Both the position numbers and the translations under genes were made by a program. Of a stretch of 64,000 bases of DNA, positions 12,179 through 21,175 are shown in pieces; position 1 is the stretch's first letter, and each line of letters begins with the position of its first letter. The stretch lies in assembly GCA_003612405.1 (NCBI GenBank), contig RAYR01000018.1:51418-115417 (forward strand). The letters run 5' to 3'. Under the pieces are notes generated by a model. That model saw only the letters and a program-made list of their open reading frames with translations, made no database searches and had not been told where the DNA came from. The DNA is from a bacterium 0.1xD8-71 (GTDB taxonomy: Bacteria > Bacillota > Clostridia > Lachnospirales > Lachnospiraceae).

Positions 12179-12724
12179 TTAACGGATTCCGAATATTTTA
12201 CCCTGATATTTTTGCAGTGCGGTCAACAGGATCATGCCTAAGATACCACAGGAGATGAATTCTCCGGCCCCTACGGTCAGGCAGTAATATCCGTAACATT
12301 GCAGGGTGCTCAGACCCTCTATGAGAAGTCCATAGCCATAGATCAGTACCAGAGGGACGATGAGTGTGTTGGCGATGATCGGACATACCGGTGCGCACCA
12401 TTTCCATTTGCGCAGGACATAAGTACCCACAGCACCGGCCAATGTTGCCAGACTGCCGAATACAATATCCGGCAAAGCACAGCCTGTCAGTATATTGCTC
12501 AACAGACAGCCGATAAAGAGGCCGGGAATGGCAGCCGGTGTAAAATATGGTAAGATGGTGAGTGCTTCCGAGAAACGGACTTGTATGGCGTAGCTGGCCA
12601 GTCCGAGAGCGTTGGCTATAAAGGTGAGCACAACATAGATTGCGGCGATCATGGCTGCCTGAACCAATGACAGAGTTGGTGACATGACTGCCCCTGCGGG
12701 GACAGCGGTTGTTTTGTTTTTCAT
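12179..12724 (-). CDS. queT: QueT-family queuosine precursor transporter
   Basis: Integral membrane protein of 181 residues with five or six hydrophobic helices. The segments VRFSEALTILPYF and IPGLFIGCLLSNIL match the QueT family (COG4708), the substrate-binding component of ECF-type uptake systems for 7-aminomethyl-7-deazaguanine (preQ1), the queuosine precursor. The energy-coupling subunits are not nearby and are probably shared. The short leader upstream folds as a preQ1-type riboswitch that would mask its ribosome site, which supports the assignment. Confidence 0.85.
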   Translation of the reverse strand: MKNKTTAVPAGAVMSPTLSLVQAAMIAAIYVVLTFIANALGLASYAIQVRFSEALTILPYFTPAAIPGLFIGCLLSNILTGCALPDIVFGSLATLAGAVGTYVLRKWKWCAPVCPIIANTLIVPLVLIYGYGLLIEGLSTLQCYGYYCLTVGAGEFISCGILGMILLTALQKYQGKIFGIR

Positions 12725-12730
12725 GATTTT

Positions 12731-12797
12731 GTTCTCCTTTAGTTTTGTTTTACGAGTGGAAGGTCTCGAACACTCGGGTCGTTTTGCTTTAGACCTT
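12731..12797 (-). promoter_or_regulatory. preQ1-type riboswitch in the queT leader
   Basis: Read on the minus strand, a stem CGAGTG / CACTCG (12776-12771 with 12758-12753) encloses a loop whose CCTT can pair with AAGG inside the ribosome site CTAAAGGAG. An A-rich linker (TAAAACAAAACT) lies between. This is the compact H-type pseudoknot plan of class I preQ1 riboswitches, which block translation when ligand is bound. An upstream AAGGTCT (12797-12791) can pair with AGACCTT in the same loop and would compete. Loop bases were compared with the consensus from memory only. Confidence 0.68.
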
Positions 12798-12865
12798 GGT
12801 TTTTGGAAATTTCCGAGAACTTATTATACAGAGAAATTTTGAAATGTCAAGTGGCGGAGGAAAAT

Positions 12866-13306
12866 ATGCAGGCAAGTATTGAAAAAATGTTTGATAAAAT
12901 GTACCCTATGACGGATGGACTCAAAAAGAAGGCTTATGAAAAGTGGATGACAGAGTTTCGGGAGAGGCATGGAGAGACTTTTAAACAGATGACAGAATCT
13001 GTGGAAAGCGCACAGGATCAGCAGGCTGAAGCCGGGGCTGTTGCGGTGTTGTTTGCAGATGCCGTAGAGAAATTATTTTCCAAAAGAGGAAAGATTTCTT
13101 CCCGTAAGCAGGTTGATATAAACTGTTTTATGATTTACTATGTGTTTCCGGCAATTCTCCTGACACAGAGTGAGTGTGCGACTGTCCTGGCGGATGCGGT
13201 CCGTGATGAGTGGAGAGCGCGGTTTAAGGACAGCAGTCAGTTTGCCTATACAGACTATGATACGTTATACAAATCTTTTAATGATAAGATATTTGGGATG
13301 TTTTAA
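12866..13306 (+). CDS. Hypothetical protein
   Basis: Soluble, mostly helical protein of 146 residues. The start at 12866 is set by GGCGGAGG five bases before the ATG; an in-frame ATG at 12803 falls in the queT leader and has no ribosome site. The sequence has a charged N-terminal helical half (KKKAYEKWMTEFRERH) and a conserved-looking hydrophobic core (NCFMIYYVFPAILL). No signal peptide or metal-binding motif is present. I do not recognise the family. It is divergent from queT and converges on the PRPP synthetase-like gene, with a shared terminator. Confidence 0.7.
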   Translation: MQASIEKMFDKMYPMTDGLKKKAYEKWMTEFRERHGETFKQMTESVESAQDQQAEAGAVAVLFADAVEKLFSKRGKISSRKQVDINCFMIYYVFPAILLTQSECATVLADAVRDEWRARFKDSSQFAYTDYDTLYKSFNDKIFGMF

Positions 13307-13330
13307 GGGACAAAGCTTAAATTGTAATAA

Positions 13331-13362
13331 GAAACAGAGGGAAATTATATTCCCTCTGTTTC
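13331..13362. terminator. Bidirectional terminator between convergent genes
   Basis: Perfect 12-base inverted repeat GAAACAGAGGGA / TCCCTCTGTTTC around an 8-base loop. The right arm lies inside the last codons of the minus-strand PRPP synthetase-like gene. T-rich bases follow on both strands, though neither run is long, so it can serve both converging transcripts. Confidence 0.7.
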
Positions 13363-14538
13363 TCCTTCATTATATCTTGCCACACAGGCCTGAATACGTT
13401 CCACGGGATTTAACAGATCACTGATGGAAGTGTCGTGGTTTAACGTGTCAATGATGTAGGCGATATATTTACTCATATCACAGTCAATATACCATTCGCG
13501 TTCCAGCAGCTCGGGTGTCTGATAGACCAGATTGGTAGTCAGTACTCTGTGGATAGTCCCTTCTTCGTAGGCCTTATCAAAACGTGCAAGTCCGGCGGTA
13601 AACAGTCCAAAGGTAGAGAATACGAAAATACGGTTGGCTTTCCGTTCTTTGAGTGCAGCAGCTACTTCCAGGACACTTTCCCCTGAGGAAATCATATCGT
13701 CAATGATAATGATGTCTTTGCCTTCCATGCTGCTTCCCAGAAATTCATGGGCAATAATGGGATTTCTGCCATTTACGATTCTGGTATAATCTCTTCTTTT
13801 ATAGAACATACCCATATCAAGTCCAAGTACGTTGGCGGTATAGATTGCCCTGCTCATGCCGCCTTCATCCGGGCTGACGACCATCATGTGATCGGCGTCA
13901 ATCTTTAAGTCACGGACATGGGAAAGAAGGCCTTTAATGAACTGATAGGCGGGTTGTACGGTTTCAAAACCATGCAGGGGGATTGCGTTCTGTACTCTGG
14001 GATCGTGGGCATCAAAGGTAATGATATTATCCACACCCATATTTACCATTTCCTGAAGCGCCAGTGCACAGTCCAGGGATTCCCTTGCGGTTCTCTTATG
14101 CTGCCTGCTTTCATAAAGATAGGGCATGATGACTGTGATTCGTCTGGCTTTGCCGCCCACAGCGGCAATGATACGTTTCAGATCCTGATAATGATCATCC
14201 GGGGACATATGATTTTCATGTCCGCAGAGGGAGTAGGTAAGGCTGTAGTTAGCCACATCTACCAGAAGATAGAGATCTGTTCCGCGTACGGATTCTTTAA
14301 TGACGCCTTTGGCTTCGCCGGATCCGAAACGAGGTACTTTGGCATCCAGAATATAGGTATCGCGCTGATAGCCGGAGAAGGCGAGGGAATCTTTGTGCTC
14401 GCTTTCCCGTTCTGTACGCCATTTTACAAGATAGTAGTCGACTTTTTTGCCAAGATTGATACAGCCTTCCAACGGAATCATCCCCAGGGAGCCGACAGGT
14501 ATGGTTTCCAGATTTCTTTTTTCTTCGCGTCTGGTCAT
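13345..14538 (-). CDS. Ribose-phosphate pyrophosphokinase-like protein
   Basis: PRPP synthetase homologue of 397 residues, longer than the usual about 315. It keeps an ATP-site-like stretch (MPYLYESRQHKRTARESL), the FDAHDPRVQNAIP segment, VSPDEGGMSRA, and a PRPP-binding loop KDIIIIDDMISSGES where standard enzymes have DDMVDTAGT. The N-terminal 50 residues and C-terminal extension differ from standard Prs. It probably makes PRPP from ribose 5-phosphate and ATP, or is a related regulatory paralogue. It ends an operon behind dnaD and the helicase-loader gene, 12 bases after the latter. GAGGA precedes the ATG. Confidence 0.8.
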   Translation of the reverse strand: MTRREEKRNLETIPVGSLGMIPLEGCINLGKKVDYYLVKWRTERESEHKDSLAFSGYQRDTYILDAKVPRFGSGEAKGVIKESVRGTDLYLLVDVANYSLTYSLCGHENHMSPDDHYQDLKRIIAAVGGKARRITVIMPYLYESRQHKRTARESLDCALALQEMVNMGVDNIITFDAHDPRVQNAIPLHGFETVQPAYQFIKGLLSHVRDLKIDADHMMVVSPDEGGMSRAIYTANVLGLDMGMFYKRRDYTRIVNGRNPIIAHEFLGSSMEGKDIIIIDDMISSGESVLEVAAALKERKANRIFVFSTFGLFTAGLARFDKAYEEGTIHRVLTTNLVYQTPELLEREWYIDCDMSKYIAYIIDTLNHDTSISDLLNPVERIQACVARYNEGETEGI

Positions 14539-14550
14539 GAAAAAGAATCC

Positions 14551-15522
14551 TCACTTTCTGTTCAACAATCTTTTTTTGTACATCCGAATGTCCTGTCCTG
14601 ACAATTTACAGACTTCATAGTTGCTTGTGATGCGGGAAAAGATACGGTCAGAGTATCTGTTTCTTAATTCCTCCAAAGACAGATTCGTGGAGATAACAGT
14701 AGCTTTTTTACCCATGTGTCTCTCGTTCAACAGAGCAAAGAGCTGGGATGTGACGAACTGATTGGTCAGTTCGGTACCGAGATCATCGATGATAAGCAGA
14801 TCGCACTGATAGAGATCGGCATAGGTACTGCGCAGCTCTTCTCTGTTCTTATAATCAAAGGAATTTTTAGAAAGTAAATCAAACAGACCGGTCGCACCAA
14901 AGTAGATTACGGAATGTCCCCGTTCGATCAACTCTTTTGCCACACAGCCGGAAAGAAATGATTTTCCAGTACCCACTGTACCATAAAAAAAGAGATTATG
15001 GTAGTCGGAATTGAAATTTTTGATAAAATTCTGACAGGTTCTGACTGCGTTCTGAAAACGTGACAAGTCATCCCCCTGATAATATTCATAAGATAGCGCA
15101 TTGAAATTCTCGGTACGAAGCATTTCCTGAATATTGGACTGCTCATAGAGGAGGGTGATCATGGCCTGTTTAAAACAATGGCACTTTTCGCCTTCCACGT
15201 AACCTGTATCCTTGCAGTCAGGACATTCATAAACGGGATCCAGATAGTTTTCCGGAAGCCCGAAATCTTTAAGAAGCTGCGCTTTGCGACCTGAAAGTTC
15301 AGCCAGGGTATCCTTAAGATCCTCCAGAGCGTCTTCGTCTCCGGCCAGAAGTTTCCGCCCCTGTGCAACAGACACGGAAGCAACAGACTCTGAAAGTTCG
15401 CGGTATCCCGGGACATGTTCGTACACATAGGAAAGCTTTTGTTCTGTCTCGTGGCGGCTTTTCGCCTGTTTTTCCTCATATTGATGAAGAATCTGATCAT
15501 ATTGTGTGTTCGTCAGTGACAC
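14551..15522 (-). CDS. DnaI/DnaC-like helicase loader ATPase
   Basis: AAA+ protein of 323 residues. The N-terminal part is helical and carries a zinc-type cluster Cys100, Cys103, Cys114, Cys116 (CPDCKDTGYVEGEKCHC). The ATPase core has Walker A GTVGTGKS (181-188), Walker B LLIIDDLGTE and sensor-1 STNLS. This is the layout of DnaI-type loaders that place the replicative helicase on DNA. The GTG start has AAGGAG eight bases upstream. It lies 17 bases after dnaD and is probably its partner. Confidence 0.88.
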   Translation of the reverse strand: MSLTNTQYDQILHQYEEKQAKSRHETEQKLSYVYEHVPGYRELSESVASVSVAQGRKLLAGDEDALEDLKDTLAELSGRKAQLLKDFGLPENYLDPVYECPDCKDTGYVEGEKCHCFKQAMITLLYEQSNIQEMLRTENFNALSYEYYQGDDLSRFQNAVRTCQNFIKNFNSDYHNLFFYGTVGTGKSFLSGCVAKELIERGHSVIYFGATGLFDLLSKNSFDYKNREELRSTYADLYQCDLLIIDDLGTELTNQFVTSQLFALLNERHMGKKATVISTNLSLEELRNRYSDRIFSRITSNYEVCKLSGQDIRMYKKRLLNRK

Positions 15523-15539
15523 GGCAAGGCTCCTTGTGG

Positions 15540-16583
15540 TTAGTTGCTTAAGATTTCCTGTTCAAGGACATCGAAATCGTAATCGTTTTGTTTGAATTGG
15601 TTGAACTTGTTGCCGGCGATAGTGCGGGCAGTTCTCCCTTTGCGATAATCATCATCCAGGGGCTGTATATCACTCTTATGATGGACCCCGGCTTTATACC
15701 AGCTTGCCAGGATGCTGTCAGCATACTCGAAACGATGATGATCTGTGGCCAGAACAGTGCGCTCACAGGCCGTAAATATAACATCGGTCCCAAATCCGTA
15801 ATCTTTCTTCCAACGATTGATATAGGATACTTCCGTTTCCGTAGGAGTACCGTTCTTGCCCAGTGCTTTCATGATTTCATATACGGATTTTTCATATTTT
15901 ACGGCAAGTCTGGCCGCCTGTTTGGGCGTAGTAATACCTTGATCTGCCCAGCTTAAGGCAACTTTCTCTATGTAGCGGAGATCTTTTTTGCCGCGGTCTA
16001 CACAGTACTGGATCAGATAGTCTATCAAATCCTCCGAGAATCCCAGCTTGTCCGAAATAAAGAGGATTGTACGGACATCATTTGCGCTCAACGTCTTTTT
16101 TAAATACTGTTCCGCCACAAAAAGAAGTCGGGAGGAAGCTTCATTGGATTTAAAAGCTTTTAATTCATCTAATGTATAATTAGGTTTGGAAGCAATTGGT
16201 ACAATAGAGGCTAAAGGTGCAGCAGGCGGAATTGTCACACTGGGAACCGGCGCAATCTGAGCCGGTGCAGGAACCGCAGCAGGAGCGGCGCCAAAGTCCA
16301 TCAGATGAATACCAATGACGTTTTTATTGTCATCATAATCTAAAGTGAGAAGCCGGTTTTTCTCCCAGTATTTCAGGGCGCGCATGACATCTTTTTCGGT
16401 ATAGTTGAAGGTATCTGCAATATCACAGATACTGGTGCTGAGCCGTGCGCTCATCATGCGAATCAGATACAGATAGATTTTGAGCTGGGCATCATTGGCT
16501 GCCAGCATGTATTCGTCTATAAAACGATTGGAAATCACTGTAGAATCTGTATAGTTATCCTGATAAATTGTCAAAAGACCCAT
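15540..16583 (-). CDS. DnaD-domain replication initiation protein
   Basis: Protein of 347 residues. The N-terminal winged-helix part (IYLYLIRMMSARLSTSICDIADTFNYTEKDVMRALKYWEKN) is followed by an Ala/Pro-rich linker (about 105-135) and two DnaD/DnaB_2-like C-terminal domains with the pattern LIDYLIQYCVDRGKKDLRYIEKVALSWADQGI. It should act in primosome assembly at the origin with the adjacent loader. The ATG at 16583 follows AGGGTGG; a GTG four codons upstream is possible. Confidence 0.87.
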   Translation of the reverse strand: MGLLTIYQDNYTDSTVISNRFIDEYMLAANDAQLKIYLYLIRMMSARLSTSICDIADTFNYTEKDVMRALKYWEKNRLLTLDYDDNKNVIGIHLMDFGAAPAAVPAPAQIAPVPSVTIPPAAPLASIVPIASKPNYTLDELKAFKSNEASSRLLFVAEQYLKKTLSANDVRTILFISDKLGFSEDLIDYLIQYCVDRGKKDLRYIEKVALSWADQGITTPKQAARLAVKYEKSVYEIMKALGKNGTPTETEVSYINRWKKDYGFGTDVIFTACERTVLATDHHRFEYADSILASWYKAGVHHKSDIQPLDDDYRKGRTARTIAGNKFNQFKQNDYDFDVLEQEILSN

Positions 16584-16654
16584 TTTAATACCCACCCTGC
16601 ATATACAAAAACTAATTCATAAAACATATAAGATCCCCATAAGAGAACATGTGA

Positions 16655-16663
16655 ATTATAGCA
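16655..16663 (-). promoter_or_regulatory. Extended -10 promoter of the dnaD operon
   Basis: On the minus strand the sequence reads TGCTATAAT, a perfect TGnTATAAT extended -10 element about 70 bases before the dnaD start. No good -35 hexamer is present at 17 bases, which extended -10 promoters do not require. Confidence 0.6.
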
Positions 16664-16739
16664 TAGCATTTTTCAAAAAGAAATAGGCAAACTGCCACAA
16701 ACCACGAGATAAACACTTGTTCACCGGGCAAATGAAAAA

Positions 16740-16847
16740 TGTGGACATTGTGGATACTTGTTAACAAATGCCTTAAAACAGTGGGATCCCTTCCACAAAA
16801 ATATCCACAGAAAAGTTTCCGAATCATCGGTTCTTTTCTGTGGATAT
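16740..16847. promoter_or_regulatory. Cluster of DnaA-box-like nonamers
   Basis: TGTGGATAC (16749-16757) and the two arms of a hairpin reading TGTGGATAT (16801-16809 on the minus strand, 16839-16847 on the plus strand) each match TGTGGATAA in eight of nine positions, and TGTGGACAT (16740-16748) in seven. They lie upstream of the dnaD operon. Binding by DnaA is inference; two sites are arms of one terminator. Confidence 0.35.
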
Positions 16848-16848
16848 T
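16796..16848 (-). terminator. murC terminator
   Basis: ATATCCACAGAAAAG (16801-16815) is perfectly complementary to CTTTTCTGTGGATAT (16833-16847), with a nested CCGA/TCGG in the loop. Read on the minus strand the hairpin is followed by TTTTTG and lies ten bases after the murC stop. Confidence 0.75.
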
Positions 16849-16856
16849 GTGAATAA

Positions 16857-18236
16857 TTATTTCTGTAACAAATTTTCGGCGATTTTTACGACATCACCGG
16901 CCCCCATAGTTATCAACAGATCGTCCTTTGTGCAATTTTTAATGAGGAAGTTCTGAATTTCTTCAAAGGATGGAAAGTAGTAACAGGAATGTCCCGATTC
17001 CATGATCTTACTTTGTAAAGTCTGCGAACTGATACCAAGCGTATCTTTTTCCCTGGCGGCGTAAATGTCTGCCAGGATAATCTCATCGGCAAGGCTTAAA
17101 GCGTTTGCGAACTCGTCAAGAAAGGCTTTGGTGCGTGTGTAGGTATGGGGCTGGAAAACACACCAGAGTTTCTTGTGCGGGTACTCTTTGGCGGCAGTTA
17201 AAGTCGCCCGGATTTCTGTTGGGTGGTGTGCATAATCATCAATAATCTGAACGCCATTCATCTGACCTTTATACTCGAAACGGCGGTCTGTGCCGTCAAA
17301 AGCAAGCAGTCCCTTTGCGGTTATATCGCGCGGAATATCCAGAGTATCCGCCAGGGCAATGGCGGCCAGGGAATTCAGGACGTTGTGTTCCCCGTGAACT
17401 TTTAAGGAAAAGACGTCTTCTTTGCCGTCTCTTTGCATAAGATGAAAAGAAGGGCAGCCAAAGGCATCATAAGTAATCTGTGATGCGCTGTAGTCGAAGG
17501 AAGGGGAAGAACCGTAGGTGATGACCCGGCAGGAAAGCCCTGCGGTAATCTCCTCCACATGATCAATATTGCCGTTAATGATGAGTGTTCCATCCTCAGG
17601 AAGAAGCAGCGCGAAACGGTGGAAAGAATCGCGGATGTCCTGAATATCCTTAAAGAAATCCAGGTGATCTTCCTCTATATTAAGAATGATGCCTATTTTG
17701 GGAAAAAAGCTTAAGAAACTGTTGGTATATTCACAGGCTTCCGTAACAAAATATTCCGAGGAGCCCACCCGTATATTGCCGCCGATGGGTTTGTAGACTC
17801 CGCCGATGGACAAGGTCGGGTCAACGTCAGCCTCCAGAAGGATCTGAGCGATCATGGAAGTGGTGGTAGTTTTGCCGTGGGTGCCGCTTATGGCCACGGG
17901 AGTCCTGTAATTTTTCATCATCTGTCCCAGAAGCTGCGCTCTGGTCAGTGTGGGAATATTCTTTTGTCTGGCGGCCATAAGTTCCGGATTATCTGGTTTG
18001 ATAGCCGCGGTGTAGACAATCAGATCGATATTGGAAGTAATATTTTCCTCGCGCTGACCGTAGTAAACGCAGGCGCCCTGTTTCGTAAGGATATGGGTCA
18101 GATCGGAAGGCGCTCTGTCAGAGCCGGATATCTGAAATCCTTCTGTGAGAAGAATTTCAGCAAGCCCGCTCATGCTGATGCCGCCGATACCAATAAAGTA
18201 TATATGAATTGGATTTTGGAAATTGATCTGATACAT
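16857..18236 (-). CDS. murC: UDP-N-acetylmuramate--L-alanine ligase
   Basis: Cytoplasmic peptidoglycan-precursor ligase of 459 residues that adds L-alanine to UDP-MurNAc using ATP. The N-terminal UDP-binding domain has FIGIGGISMSGLA, the ATP loop is SGTHGKTTTTS (about 117-127), followed by ACEYTNSFL, ILNIEEDHLDFF and the C-terminal DDYAHHPTEI signature. The ATG at 18236 is preferred because GGGAGA lies five bases upstream; a longer reading frame begins 20 codons earlier without such a site. It stands alone, with its own terminator. Confidence 0.96.
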   Translation of the reverse strand: MYQINFQNPIHIYFIGIGGISMSGLAEILLTEGFQISGSDRAPSDLTHILTKQGACVYYGQREENITSNIDLIVYTAAIKPDNPELMAARQKNIPTLTRAQLLGQMMKNYRTPVAISGTHGKTTTTSMIAQILLEADVDPTLSIGGVYKPIGGNIRVGSSEYFVTEACEYTNSFLSFFPKIGIILNIEEDHLDFFKDIQDIRDSFHRFALLLPEDGTLIINGNIDHVEEITAGLSCRVITYGSSPSFDYSASQITYDAFGCPSFHLMQRDGKEDVFSLKVHGEHNVLNSLAAIALADTLDIPRDITAKGLLAFDGTDRRFEYKGQMNGVQIIDDYAHHPTEIRATLTAAKEYPHKKLWCVFQPHTYTRTKAFLDEFANALSLADEIILADIYAAREKDTLGISSQTLQSKIMESGHSCYYFPSFEEIQNFLIKNCTKDDLLITMGAGDVVKIAENLLQK

Positions 18237-18574
18237 GGGTATCTCCCTATTTACATTTTTTACTAGTATTATACTCATTTCACGGAAAAAAACCAATAAG
18301 AATTTATTTTATACTGATTTTAGACATAATTTACAAAAGGTAATCATAGTGTGGATTCGCATAAAATAGGCTATGTAAAAAATGGACAAAGATATTGAAA
18401 ATGAAAATAAAATATTGTATATTATTAATATATCAAAAGGAATGAAAACTGAATATTTTTATAAATGTGATTTAGTTTTCTGTCGGATTGTGATATACTT
18501 ATTATATTATAAGTTCAGGAGCTATATTTAGTTCTAAAAATATATAAATATTTTAAGAAATAAGAGGTGATAAA
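18237..18574. promoter_or_regulatory. Divergent murC/glgC intergenic region
   Basis: AT-rich stretch of 338 bases between murC and glgC. For glgC the best promoter is an extended -10, TGATATACT, at 18491-18499 with a poor -35 (TTTAGT, 18471-18476, spacing 17), leaving a leader of about 70 bases. No strong hairpin or open frame with a ribosome site was seen. The murC promoter could not be fixed. Confidence 0.45.
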
Positions 18575-19846
18575 ATGGTTAAGAAAGAAATGATTGCCAT
18601 GCTGTTGGCGGGTGGTCAGGGAAGCAGGCTGGGAGTACTTACGTCAAAGGTCGCAAAACCGGCGGTATCCTTTGGCAGTAAATACAGAATTATTGACTTT
18701 CCCTTGAGCAACTGCATTAATTCCGGCGTTGATACGGTAGGTGTACTCACACAGTATCAGCCGCTTCGGTTAAATACACATATTGGAATCGGTATTCCGT
18801 GGGATCTTGACAGGAATATTGGCGGCGTTACAGTACTGCCCCCATATGAGAAGAGTGCAAACAGCGAGTGGTATACGGGCACGGCTAATGCAATCTATCA
18901 GAATATGGATTATATGGAGAGCTTTAATCCCGATTATGTGCTGATTTTGTCTGGCGATCATATCTACAAGATGGATTATGAGGTGATGCTTGATTTCCAC
19001 AAGCAGAACGGTGCGGAAGTGACGATTGCGGTTATGCCGGTACCGATGGAGGAGGCCAAACGTTTCGGTATCATGATTACGGATGAAAACCGTAAGATTA
19101 TGGATTTTGAGGAGAAGCCGGAGAATCCCAGGAGCAATCTGGCGTCCATGGGTATTTACATATTCAACTGGAAGACTTTGAAGGAAGCACTTCTGGCGAA
19201 TGCAGAGCAGCCGGGACTCGATTTTGGTAAACATCTCATTCCCTATTGTCATAAGAAGGGTGCACCTCTTTATGCATATGAATTTAACGGCTACTGGAAG
19301 GATGTGGGAACACTTCATTCTTTCTGGGAAGCAAACATGGAACTGATTGATATCGTTCCGGAATTTAATCTTTACGAAGAGTACTGGAAAATATATACCA
19401 AGAGCGAAATTCTTCCGCCTCAGTACCTGGCATCAGACAGTGTGGTGGAGAAGAGCATCATCGGTGAAGGCTGTGAAATCTACGGTAAAGTATATAATTC
19501 TGTGATTGGGTGCGGTGTTACCATCGGGGCAGGTACAGTGGTTAAGGATTCCATTATCATGAACCAGACAAAGATCGGTGAAAACTGCGAGCTGTATAAA
19601 GCGATTGTTGCTGAGAATACAGTGATTGAGGACGATGTGAAGCTGGGCATTGGAGAAGCGGTACCGAACGAGACAGATCCCCATATTTATGATCATGACA
19701 TTGTAACTGTGGGTGAGAAGAGTGTGGTTCCGAAAGGAATTACCATAGGGAAAAATTCAGTAGTCTTCGGTGTGACTATAGCGCAGGACTATGAGAATGG
19801 TAATCTCCCGAGCGGTAGAACTTTGATTAAGGCAGGTGATAAATAG
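18575..19846 (+). CDS. glgC: Glucose-1-phosphate adenylyltransferase
   Basis: Protein of 423 residues that makes ADP-glucose from glucose 1-phosphate and ATP for glycogen synthesis. The N-terminal nucleotidyltransferase has the intact loop [22 protein letters not shown] and the catalytic-site [25 protein letters not shown] and FEEKP follow. The C-terminal third is a left-handed beta-helix with hexapeptide repeats. AGAGGTGA precedes the ATG. Its stop overlaps the glgD start by one base, so the two subunits are made together. Confidence 0.97.
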   Translation: MVKKEMIAMLLAGGQGSRLGVLTSKVAKPAVSFGSKYRIIDFPLSNCINSGVDTVGVLTQYQPLRLNTHIGIGIPWDLDRNIGGVTVLPPYEKSANSEWYTGTANAIYQNMDYMESFNPDYVLILSGDHIYKMDYEVMLDFHKQNGAEVTIAVMPVPMEEAKRFGIMITDENRKIMDFEEKPENPRSNLASMGIYIFNWKTLKEALLANAEQPGLDFGKHLIPYCHKKGAPLYAYEFNGYWKDVGTLHSFWEANMELIDIVPEFNLYEEYWKIYTKSEILPPQYLASDSVVEKSIIGEGCEIYGKVYNSVIGCGVTIGAGTVVKDSIIMNQTKIGENCELYKAIVAENTVIEDDVKLGIGEAVPNETDPHIYDHDIVTVGEKSVVPKGITIGKNSVVFGVTIAQDYENGNLPSGRTLIKAGDK

Positions 19847-20964
19847 TGAGAGCAATCGGAATTATCTTAGCTGGCGGAAATAACCACAGAATTAAAAAAC
19901 TGACACAGAAACGTGCGGTATGTGCAATGCCTATTGCAGGCAGTTACCGTAGTATTGATTTTGCACTTAGTAATATGTCCAATTCCCATATCAATAAAGT
20001 GGCTGTGTTTACACAGTATAATGCCGGGAGCCTGAATGAGCACCTGAGTTCCTCCAAATGGTGGGATTTTGGACGTAAGCAGGGTGGTCTGTTTGTGGTG
20101 ACTCCCGCAGTAACGGCAGAGAGCAATGCATGGTATCGCGGTACGGCAGATGCGATCGCCCAGAACCTGTCTTTCTTAAAAAACAGTCATGAACCTTATG
20201 TTGTGATTGCTTCCGGCGACTGTGTCTACAAAATGGATTACAACAAAGTGCTGGAGTATCATATCGAAAAGAAAGCAGACATCACAGTAGTATGTAAGGA
20301 CATGGACAAGGATGCCAATGTAGAACGCTACGGTACGGTCAAGATGAACGAGGAGTGCCGTATTGAAGAGTTTGAAGAGAAACCGGTGGTGGCGAAGTCC
20401 AATACAATCTCCTGTGGTATCTATGTAGTCAGAAGACGCCAGCTGATTGAAATGATTGAGAAGTGTAAAGAGGAGGACCGCTTTGATTTCGTGAAGGACA
20501 TCCTGATCCGTTATAAGAACCAGAAGAGAATATATGGCTATAAGATTAAAGAGTACTGGAGCAACATAGCCACAGTGGATGATTATTTTAAGACTAATAT
20601 GGATTTCCTGCATCCGGAAATCAGAGATTATTTCTTCAAGCAGTACCCGGATGTCTATTCCAAGGTGGATGATCTGCCGCCTGCTAAGTATAATGTGGGG
20701 GCAAACATCAGGAACAGTTTAATATCCAGCGGCTGTATCGTAAACGGCACCGTGGAGGACTCCGTAATTTTTAAAGAGACATATATAGGGAATAACTGTT
20801 ATATCAAGAATTCCATTATTTTAAACGATGTCTACATTGGAGATAATACACATATCGAGAACTGTATTGTGGAAAGCAGAGGTACAATTCGTGCCAATTC
20901 CTATCATAAGGGAGATAATGGTATTGAAATTGTGGTGGAACATAATGACAGATATGTGCTCTGA
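19846..20964 (+). CDS. glgD: GlgD subunit of ADP-glucose synthesis
   Basis: GlgC paralogue of 372 residues, the non-catalytic or weakly catalytic partner found in Gram-positive bacteria. The nucleotide loop is altered (LAGGNNHRIKKLTQKRAVCAMP instead of GGQGSRL...KPA) and SGDHIYKM becomes SGDCVYKM. The beta-helix C-terminal domain is shorter than in GlgC. In studied Firmicutes the GlgC/GlgD hetero-oligomer is more active than GlgC alone. Start is GTG at 19846, coupled to the glgC stop. Confidence 0.95.
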   Translation: MRAIGIILAGGNNHRIKKLTQKRAVCAMPIAGSYRSIDFALSNMSNSHINKVAVFTQYNAGSLNEHLSSSKWWDFGRKQGGLFVVTPAVTAESNAWYRGTADAIAQNLSFLKNSHEPYVVIASGDCVYKMDYNKVLEYHIEKKADITVVCKDMDKDANVERYGTVKMNEECRIEEFEEKPVVAKSNTISCGIYVVRRRQLIEMIEKCKEEDRFDFVKDILIRYKNQKRIYGYKIKEYWSNIATVDDYFKTNMDFLHPEIRDYFFKQYPDVYSKVDDLPPAKYNVGANIRNSLISSGCIVNGTVEDSVIFKETYIGNNCYIKNSIILNDVYIGDNTHIENCIVESRGTIRANSYHKGDNGIEIVVEHNDRYVL

Positions 20965-20973
20965 TGGTATAAT
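20945..20973 (+). promoter_or_regulatory. Promoter of spoVG
   Basis: ATGACA (20945-20950), a 17-base spacer and a perfect TATAAT (20968-20973) form a strong sigma-A-type promoter that overlaps the end of glgD. It would give a leader of about 195 bases for spoVG. Confidence 0.65.
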
Positions 20974-20975
20974 AG

Positions 20976-20999
20976 ACGCAGGATTAATATTCTGCGTTT
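20976..20999 (+). terminator. Hairpin after glgD, possible terminator or attenuator
   Basis: ACGCAG / CTGCGT stem (20976-20981 with 20992-20997) with a 10-base loop and only a short TTT. It lies just past the predicted spoVG transcription start, so it may both end glg transcripts and sit at the 5' end of the spoVG leader. Confidence 0.4.
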
Positions 21000-21175
21000 G
21001 AAATAGCGAAGAGGTGACTGCTAGTTGAAGATGACTGACTGTGTAAGGGGCATGTACATTATTAACTAAATGTTTATTACAAGCTACGTGGCTTGATGAG
21101 TATGACTTGTGTGGAAAAGCTTGTGAAAACCGGCGGTTGTTCGTCCGGTATCATATGATAAGGAGGCTGAGCTTC

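Noticed and set aside
16740..16860. A chromosomal replication origin
   Set aside because: No dnaA, dnaN or clear AT-rich unwinding region is next to the boxes; two of the four boxes are arms of the murC terminator.
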